Source: Clostridiales bacterium (GTDB lineage Bacteria; Bacillota; Clostridia; Oscillospirales; QAMX01). From it: DNA of 20,041 nt. The notes beneath the pieces were generated by a model. That model did not search any database, was not told the origin of the DNA, and worked only from the letters and a program-made list of their open reading frames with translations. This document shows, piece after piece, positions 15,684 through 20,041 of this stretch. Numbering within the stretch: the stretch's first letter is position 1; every line of letters begins with the position of its first letter. A program made the position numbers and the translations under genes. The DNA lies in assembly GCA_016303065.1 (NCBI GenBank), contig JAEDMJ010000038.1:1-20041 (forward strand), given 5' to 3'.

Positions 15684-16780
15684 CAGAGGTACTTCCTTAC
15701 AATATCATTCATTTCTCCGAAACGGCGCTCCATATCCGTGGCAAGGACAAGCTGTGTGCGCGCGCGTTCCAGGTTGTGGTTGGGACGATGTATGCGGAAA
15801 TACCTGTCTCCGGTCAGGTAGTCGAGCAAAAAGCGCGAGCCGACTTCAAGCGTCATCAAAAGCGCGCCGTAGGGCAGGAGCGCGACTTCCTCGTCCCTCA
15901 AAAATCCGGAGACGGAACCGACAAAGCCGGAGGCAAAACGCTCGTAAAGTCCAAGGTCAAGACTGACGCGGCTGAGGTCGGTTTCGTCTTCGGCCGCGGT
16001 GTTGGCGGCAAAACGGATTGCGTCGCCGAAATCGTAGGCGGCGAGTCCGGGCATTACGGTGTCGAGGTCGATGACGCAGAGCGCCTTGTTTGTCGCGTTG
16101 TCGATAAGGATGTTGTTGTATTTCGTGTCGTTGTGGGTGACGCGGAGGGGGAGAATGCCGGCCTCCTGCTTTTCAAGCAGAAACGAGGAAAGCGGGCGGA
16201 ATTTTTTCAGAATTTCGATCTCCGGAAGGGCGTCTTTGACGCGGCCGCAGGGATCCGCTTCCACTCCGGCAAAGAAATCGTCGAAGCGCTTGCGCGTGTT
16301 GTGAAAGTTCGGAATCGTGTCGTGGAGCTTTTCGATGGGAAAATCGGCAAGCTGGGTCTGGAAACGGCCGAAAGCGCAGCCCGCGTTGTAGAGATGCTCG
16401 GGATTGACGACCGTGTCGTATGTGGAGGCGTTGTCGACGTACTCATACATTCTCCAGTACTCTCCGTCGTCGTCGATATGGTATGCCTTTCCGTCCACGG
16501 CGGGAATCACGGTCAGAGTCTCTCTTGAGGGATCCCCGCCGGAGGCGGCGATCTTTCTGCGGAGAAATTCCGTCACGGCACAGATATTGGCCATGACAAG
16601 CTCCGGCTGTTTGAAAACGTATTTGTTGATCTTCTGAAGGGTGTAGCGCTTTGGATTCTCTCCGGTTTCGCAGGTCACACGATAGGTTGAGTTGATGTGT
16701 CCCGTGTCGATAGGATGGAATTCAGTGCCAGCCCCTTCGATACGGAAGTGTTGTATTATCTCCAAAAGCTCGGGAGCCAT
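15683..16780 (-). CDS. nahK: N-acetylhexosamine 1-kinase-like phosphotransferase
   Basis: Anomeric sugar kinase of the APH/choline-kinase fold, 365 residues. It resembles Bifidobacterium NahK along its whole length as I remember that sequence: GHINSTY near residue 27, LQKINKYVF, RVTHNDTKYNNIL with catalytic D218, VIDLDTVMPG with metal ligand D238, YDFGDAIRF, and a C-terminal HNLERARTQLVLA. NahK phosphorylates GlcNAc or GalNAc at C1 during mucin and milk-sugar use. The rest of that pathway (lacto-N-biose phosphorylase, uridylyltransferase) is not nearby, so the substrate is uncertain. ATG at 16780 has AGGAGG 10 nt ahead. The gene follows a UroD-family gene by 64 nt and overlaps rlmB by one base. 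Confidence 0.82.
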   Translation of the reverse strand: MAPELLEIIQHFRIEGAGTEFHPIDTGHINSTYRVTCETGENPKRYTLQKINKYVFKQPELVMANICAVTEFLRRKIAASGGDPSRETLTVIPAVDGKAYHIDDDGEYWRMYEYVDNASTYDTVVNPEHLYNAGCAFGRFQTQLADFPIEKLHDTIPNFHNTRKRFDDFFAGVEADPCGRVKDALPEIEILKKFRPLSSFLLEKQEAGILPLRVTHNDTKYNNILIDNATNKALCVIDLDTVMPGLAAYDFGDAIRFAANTAAEDETDLSRVSLDLGLYERFASGFVGSVSGFLRDEEVALLPYGALLMTLEVGSRFLLDYLTGDRYFRIHRPNHNLERARTQLVLATDMERRFGEMNDIVRKYL

Positions 16781-16844
16781 ATCGGATTTTCCTCCTGTTT
16801 ATATTTGTCTGCTGTGCTCCGGTGTGCGGTTTCCTAAATCCGGA

Positions 16845-17960
16845 TCAGCCGAAAACCTTGCGGAATTTGTCGGTGTAATAGAGTATGTTGTCCCATTTTG
16901 CATCCGGCGGGATACGGTGGTCGGGGCAGGGGATGAACCCGCCCATTTCAACAAGGGGGCGAAGTCTTTCTATCTCGGCGTCCACTGCGGCGTAGTCCAT
17001 TGCGAAGACTCTCTTGTCCATGCCGCCGACTCCGCGGAGCGCACGGCCGTATTTTTGACGCCAGGGGCCGATGGAGGCGTTCCAGGTTCCGACTTCTATG
17101 GGGAACATGGTGTTCACGCCGTTTTCAAGCCAGGTAGGGATAAGCGAATCTATGCATCCGTCGCAGTCGAGCGAACAAATGCTGCAGCCGTGCTCTTTCA
17201 GCAGCCCAGTGATGCGCGCGTATCCGGGACCGCAGTATTCGTCAAAGACGGCGGGGTTCACGAGCGGGCCGTTTTTGAAGCAGATATCCTCCCAGAAATG
17301 GCCGAAATCGGGCCTCACTCCGGCGTCGAGAATGGCTTTTACTCCGTCGTAACAGATGTCCGCCAGCGTGCGGAGGATTTCACCGAAAAGCTCCTCGTCG
17401 TCTGCGAGAATGTAGCAGGTGCCGGTGAATCCGGCCCAGTCGCGGAAAGTGCCGTAAAGGCTTCCGCAATGGACGCCGACGGGGTCGGTTGACGAATTTA
17501 TGCGCCGGACGGTCTCCGGAGAAAGCTTCGGATAGCGGTCGGGACCGGGGCGAAGGCGGGGAAGAAATTCCTTTTCCCAGCTTTCGCGGTCAACGAGCGT
17601 GTGGGATATCTCGGCGGGAATGGAGGTTTTTCCGGGCTTCTGCCAGACGGTAACGCCGTTGGAATTGAGAATGTGGCGTCCGCCGTCAGGGAATTCCTTT
17701 ACAACTTTCGTCTCAAAGCAGGGAAGAAGACCGTTGTTCGCTCCGGTGATGCTCCCCCAGCCGAAGTCAAAGCCGAGAAGCCCGAACACCTCTCTCTCGG
17801 TGAGATGTCTGTCGGTGCCGTCTTCGTTTTTCATGACCGGTATATGTCCCTGAGCTTCAAAAAGCGCGTAGCATTCGTCCCAAAAACCGAAGTGGACAAC
17901 GGGAATGCGGTCAGCTTTTTCGTAGTTCAGTATTGCTCTGGTGCGCTCGCGGTTGTTCAA
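16845..17960 (-). CDS. Uroporphyrinogen decarboxylase (URO-D) family protein
   Basis: TIM-barrel protein of 371 residues in the broad UroD/methylcobalamin methyltransferase family (COG0407). The N-terminus NNRERTRAILNYEKADRIPV is typical of the branch that is not HemE. Possible metal ligands are C266 in LDCDG and C345/H348 in IPCPDHRIPPD, in the places where MtaA-like enzymes have HxC and a later Cys; here Asp replaces the His. The reaction is unknown; corrinoid-linked demethylation or another C1 step is the usual guess. I chose TTG at 17960 since AAGGGGGGTGAT lies at a normal distance and gives the family's N-terminus; GTG at 17969 would sit inside that ribosome site. It heads the transcript running into the sugar kinase. 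Confidence 0.8.
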   Translation of the reverse strand: MNNRERTRAILNYEKADRIPVVHFGFWDECYALFEAQGHIPVMKNEDGTDRHLTEREVFGLLGFDFGWGSITGANNGLLPCFETKVVKEFPDGGRHILNSNGVTVWQKPGKTSIPAEISHTLVDRESWEKEFLPRLRPGPDRYPKLSPETVRRINSSTDPVGVHCGSLYGTFRDWAGFTGTCYILADDEELFGEILRTLADICYDGVKAILDAGVRPDFGHFWEDICFKNGPLVNPAVFDEYCGPGYARITGLLKEHGCSICSLDCDGCIDSLIPTWLENGVNTMFPIEVGTWNASIGPWRQKYGRALRGVGGMDKRVFAMDYAAVDAEIERLRPLVEMGGFIPCPDHRIPPDAKWDNILYYTDKFRKVFG

Positions 17961-17983
17961 AGGAATCACCCCCCTTTTTTTTC

Positions 17984-18032
17984 ATGTATACATATTCTTT
18001 TACAGTATAGTATAACAGGCAGATTTTGTCAA
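17984..18032 (-). promoter_or_regulatory. Sigma-A promoter and candidate operator of the UroD-family gene
   Basis: On the minus strand TTGACA (18032-18027) and TATACT (18009-18004) are exactly 17 bp apart, a near-perfect promoter. A 10-bp palindrome, ATGTATACAT (17984-17993), falls just after the predicted transcription start, where a repressor could block transcription. TTTTGTC at 18024-18030 overlaps the -35 and recurs at 18055-18061. Confidence 0.75.
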
Positions 18033-18054
18033 GTTAATTCTGCCGCAGGATACC

Positions 18055-18078
18055 TTTTGTCTTATCTATGGGACAAAA
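18055..18078. repeat. Inverted repeat TTTTGTC-N10-GACAAAA, possible operator
   Basis: TTTTGTC (18055-18061) and GACAAAA (18072-18078) are inverted across 10 bp. Further copies are TTTTGTC over the minus-strand -35 (18024-18030) and GACAAAG (18103-18109). The cluster lies in the region between the divergent UroD-family and spoVFA genes. A regulator-binding role is an inference. Confidence 0.4.
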
Positions 18079-18114
18079 AGCGGCTGAAGATTTGGATAAG
18101 CGGACAAAGTTTTG

Positions 18115-18141
18115 AAAAAACGCCCCGCCGGTAAAGGGGCG
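18115..18141 (-). terminator. Minus-strand intrinsic terminator upstream of the UroD-family promoter
   Basis: On the minus strand CGCCCC (18141-18136), a 9-nt loop and GGGGCG (18126-18121) are followed by six T residues (18120-18115). No minus-strand gene precedes it, so it may shield the UroD-family promoter from antisense transcription coming out of spoVFA. The same bases form a hairpin in any plus-strand spoVFA leader. Confidence 0.6.
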
Positions 18142-18204
18142 GAACATCGGACGGCGGCACTTGAATAGTATGAGGTGAAATCGTAAAAAGGGAGCGTGCT
18201 TTGG

Positions 18205-19053
18205 ATGAGAATTATGTTTTTCGGCGGAGATATGCGCCAGAGAATGCTCCGCGGGCTTTTTGAGGCTGCCGGGCACGGGACGGCGGCCTGGGGGCTTGAT
18301 GGGCTCGGCGTTCCGTCGGACGATCCGGAATGTGTCGGCGGTGCGGATCTTGCGGTCCTTCCCTACCCGGCGGCCGCAGGGGACTGCATCAGGGCTCCCT
18401 TCGCCCTGCGAAAAATGCCGCTGTCCGAATTTTTCGGTCTCAGCACAAAAGCCGCCGTCCTTGCGGGAGCGCCGCCGGAAATAATGAAAAAAGCGGCAAA
18501 GGAGAAGGGAATTCGTCTTTTGGACTATGCGACGGAGGAGCTTCTCCGGAAAAACGCCTATCTGACGGCGGAGGGGGCTTTGGGGACGGCGGTGGAGCGG
18601 CTTCCGTGCCGTATCAGGGGAACGGAGATGCTGGTTGCCGGCTGCGGGCGGATCGGACGCGAGCTTGCGGTCCTTCTCGGAAAGCTCGGCGCGGAGATCA
18701 GCGTTTCGGCGCTTCGCCCGGAGAGCCTTGAATGGGCGGCAAAAAACGGCTTTTCGGCTCTTCGCACCGACGGAATGGGGGATGCTCTCGGACGGTTTCG
18801 CATGGTATTCAACACGATTCCGCGCAGGGTGTTTTCCCGGCGTGAGCTTTCCGCGCTCCGGCCGGACTGCGTTCTGGCGGAGCTTGCCAGCGCGCCGGGC
18901 GGGTTCGACGCTTCGGCGGCGGAAAAGCTTGGACTTGAGATCGTTTCCGCGCCGGGGCTTCCGGGAAAGACGTCGCCGGAAACCGCGGCGGAGATCATAT
19001 ACGAAGAAATAGAGAAACTTTTGGCAACGGAGGGGATTGGGTTTGACGCCTGA
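18205..19053 (+). CDS. spoVFA: Dipicolinate synthase subunit A
   Basis: Forms dipicolinic acid, the spore-core chelator, with subunit B from dihydrodipicolinate in the mother cell during sporulation. The protein has 282 residues, near the usual length of just under 300. It shows the N-terminal SpoVFA domain (about 1-130) with RLLDYATEELLRKNAYLTAE, a Rossmann-type VAGCGRIGRELA (144-155), and the conserved end AELASAPGGFD and APGLPGKTSPETAAEII. I chose ATG 18205 because AAAAAGGGAG lies about 10 nt ahead; an in-frame GTG at 18196 would be too close to that site. It overlaps subunit B by 11 nt. I see no vegetative promoter upstream, as expected for a late sporulation gene, and I cannot fix a sigma-K site with confidence. 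Confidence 0.93.
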   Translation: MRIMFFGGDMRQRMLRGLFEAAGHGTAAWGLDGLGVPSDDPECVGGADLAVLPYPAAAGDCIRAPFALRKMPLSEFFGLSTKAAVLAGAPPEIMKKAAKEKGIRLLDYATEELLRKNAYLTAEGALGTAVERLPCRIRGTEMLVAGCGRIGRELAVLLGKLGAEISVSALRPESLEWAAKNGFSALRTDGMGDALGRFRMVFNTIPRRVFSRRELSALRPDCVLAELASAPGGFDASAAEKLGLEIVSAPGLPGKTSPETAAEIIYEEIEKLLATEGIGFDA

Positions 19054-19636
19054 AAACGTACTGCGCCTGGGATTTGCGTTCTGCGGATCCTTCTGCACGT
19101 TTTCCAGAGTGATCGCCGAGCTTGGAAAACTCGCGGAAAGCGGGCATTCAATAATTCCGATAATGAGTCTTGCGGCCTCAACGACGGACACAAGGTTCGG
19201 AAAAGCGGAAGATTTTAAAAGGGAGATTGAGGAAATATGCGGAAGAACTCCGATATGCGACATTGCTTCGGCAGAACCGATCGGTCCGAAGAAACTTGTG
19301 GATGCGCTGATAATAGAACCGGCGACGGGAAACACTCTGGCAAAGCTTGCTGCGGGAATCGCGGACGGACCGGTGACTCTTGCGGCAAAGTCGCAGCTGA
19401 GAAACGGCAGACCCGTTGTGATTGCGGTGTCGACGAACGACGCTCTCGGAGCGAATGCGGTGAACATCGGCGCTCTGGCGGCGAGAAAAAACGTCTATTT
19501 TGTGCCTTTCGGTCAGGACGATCCGGAAAACAAGCCCTGTTCGGCGGTCGCGGACTTCAGTCTGACGGAAGCGACTGTGCTTGCGGCTCTCGAAGGACGG
19601 CAGCTTCAGCCGGTGCTTGCGGCAAATCAGAAATAA
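19043..19636 (+). CDS. spoVFB: Dipicolinate synthase subunit B
   Basis: Flavoprotein-like partner of subunit A, 197 residues, which matches the family's usual size. Characteristic stretches are LGFAFCGSFCTF at the N-terminus, IIPIMSLAASTTDTRFG, LIIEPATGNTLAKLA, and VVIAVSTNDALGANAVNIG followed by KNVYFVPFGQDDP. The start is TTG at 19043, 9 nt after GGAGG (19029-19033); the TTG at 19037 would be too near this site. The start lies inside the last codons of spoVFA, so the two are translated together in near-equal amounts. Possession of this pair means the organism makes dipicolinate by the SpoVF route, unlike clostridia of the C. perfringens type, which use an EtfA-type route. Confidence 0.94.
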   Translation: MTPENVLRLGFAFCGSFCTFSRVIAELGKLAESGHSIIPIMSLAASTTDTRFGKAEDFKREIEEICGRTPICDIASAEPIGPKKLVDALIIEPATGNTLAKLAAGIADGPVTLAAKSQLRNGRPVVIAVSTNDALGANAVNIGALAARKNVYFVPFGQDDPENKPCSAVADFSLTEATVLAALEGRQLQPVLAANQK

Positions 19637-19653
19637 AAAACTGTAAATAAAAG

Positions 19654-19682
19654 GTATGATTTTCCCCGGAACGCGCACACTA
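19654..19682 (+). promoter_or_regulatory. Possible forespore (sigma-G-like) promoter of the sleB-like gene
   Basis: GTATG (19654-19658) and CACACTA (19676-19682) are 17 bp apart. They resemble the sigma-G pattern GHATR / CATNHTA with one mismatch in the -10. In Bacillus subtilis sleB is sigma-G controlled, which fits. The predicted start of transcription is near 19689. Confidence 0.4.
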
Positions 19683-19702
19683 AGGGCGAATAAATTCCGG
19701 GG
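19664..19702 (+). promoter_or_regulatory. Inverted repeat that could mask the sleB ribosome binding site
   Basis: CCCCGGAA (19664-19671) is complementary to TTCCGGGG (19695-19702). The right arm includes the first G residues of the GGGGGG ribosome site (19699-19704) ahead of the ATG at 19713. There is no T run, so it is unlikely to be a terminator. Confidence 0.45.
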
Positions 19703-19712
19703 GGATCGATCG

Positions 19713-20041
19713 ATGTCCGAAAGGCTTAAAATCCGAAATCCGAAGGCCGCACATTTGCGGCGGGCGGTCGCCGTGCTCCTTGTGCTTGCGCTTGTCGTGA
19801 CCGTGTTCCCGGTCGTTTCCGGGGCGAGTTACCGCAAGGGCGATTCGGGAGAAATGGTGTCAAAGATCCAGACGAAACTTAAAAACTGGGGCTATTACTC
19901 CGGAGAGGTCGACGGGATCTTCGGTTCAAAAACAGACGAGGCGGTCAGATATTTTCAGAAAAAGAACGGCCTGACGGTGGACGGGATCGTCGGTCGCCAG
20001 ACGCTTGCGGCTTTGGGCCTTAAGGATACGGCCTCATCCGG
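19713..20041 (+). CDS. sleB: Secreted peptidoglycan-binding protein, probable SleB cortex-lytic enzyme (cut by window end)
   Basis: Only the first 109 codons are present; the frame is open at the window edge. The N-terminus is basic (MSERLKIRNPKAAHLRR) and followed by a hydrophobic segment (about 18-36), a signal peptide or anchor. From about residue 40 there is a PG_binding_1 domain with YRKGDSGEMVSKIQTKLKNW, YYSGEVDGIFGSKTDEAV and NGLTVDGIVGRQTLAALG. This is the layout of SleB, the germination enzyme that cleaves spore cortex muramic-lactam peptidoglycan, whose hydrolase_2 domain would lie beyond the window. Other PG_binding_1 proteins start the same way, so SleB rests partly on the spoVF neighbours. 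ATG at 19713 follows GGGGGGAT. Confidence 0.72.
   Translation, partial: MSERLKIRNPKAAHLRRAVAVLLVLALVVTVFPVVSGASYRKGDSGEMVSKIQTKLKNWGYYSGEVDGIFGSKTDEAVRYFQKKNGLTVDGIVGRQTLAALGLKDTASS

Noticed and set aside
18034..19467. A 477-codon minus-strand open frame across spoVFA and spoVFB
   Set aside because: It runs antisense to two well-recognised genes, is very rich in Arg and Ser, and has no family features. A minus-strand terminator also lies inside its last part.

Overview
The window looks like chromosomal DNA from a GC-rich, endospore-forming member of the Firmicutes (class Clostridia). The evidence is a dipicolinate synthase pair next to the start of a SleB-type cortex-lytic enzyme, Bacillus/Clostridium-style Pho signalling genes, strong AGGAGG-type ribosome binding sites, sigma-A promoters close to consensus, and a high share of TTG and GTG starts. 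I cannot name the genus. I see no mobile element, CRISPR array, tRNA or rRNA.

The layout has three blocks. Block 1 (plus strand, 264-6572) opens with a phosphate-control cluster: a PhoP/PhoB-like response regulator, a Na+/phosphate cotransporter with a C-terminal PhoU domain, a PhoR-like PAS histidine kinase, and a small zinc-ribbon membrane protein. The cluster ends at a probable terminator. TTAACA/TTAACC repeats sit just ahead of the transporter over a promoter that has a -10 but no -35, as expected for PhoP activation. A D-2-hydroxyacid dehydrogenase and an HpcH/HpaI-type aldolase follow, ending at a strong bidirectional terminator (6592-6628).

Block 2 (minus strand, 6660-17960), read in the direction of transcription, contains: a UroD-family protein, an N-acetylhexosamine 1-kinase-like sugar kinase, an RlmB/TrmH rRNA methyltransferase, a large membrane protein that appears to be a catalytically dead relative of P1B-type ATPases, prolyl-tRNA synthetase, an EF-G-like GTPase lacking the catalytic histidine, and an NCS2 purine permease. 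The UroD-family gene, proS, the EF-G-like gene and the permease each have a recognisable sigma-A-type promoter. The permease has a leader of about 210 nt with a possible H-type pseudoknot followed by an attenuator-like terminator.

Block 3 (plus strand, 18205 to the window end) is a sporulation cluster: dipicolinate synthase A and B, overlapping, then the truncated start of a secreted peptidoglycan-binding protein, probably SleB.

The best candidates for undescribed biology are the degenerate P-type ATPase-like protein (12566-14818), the pseudoknot/attenuator leader of the permease (8100-8311), and a possible ribosome-binding-site-masking hairpin between spoVFB and sleB.
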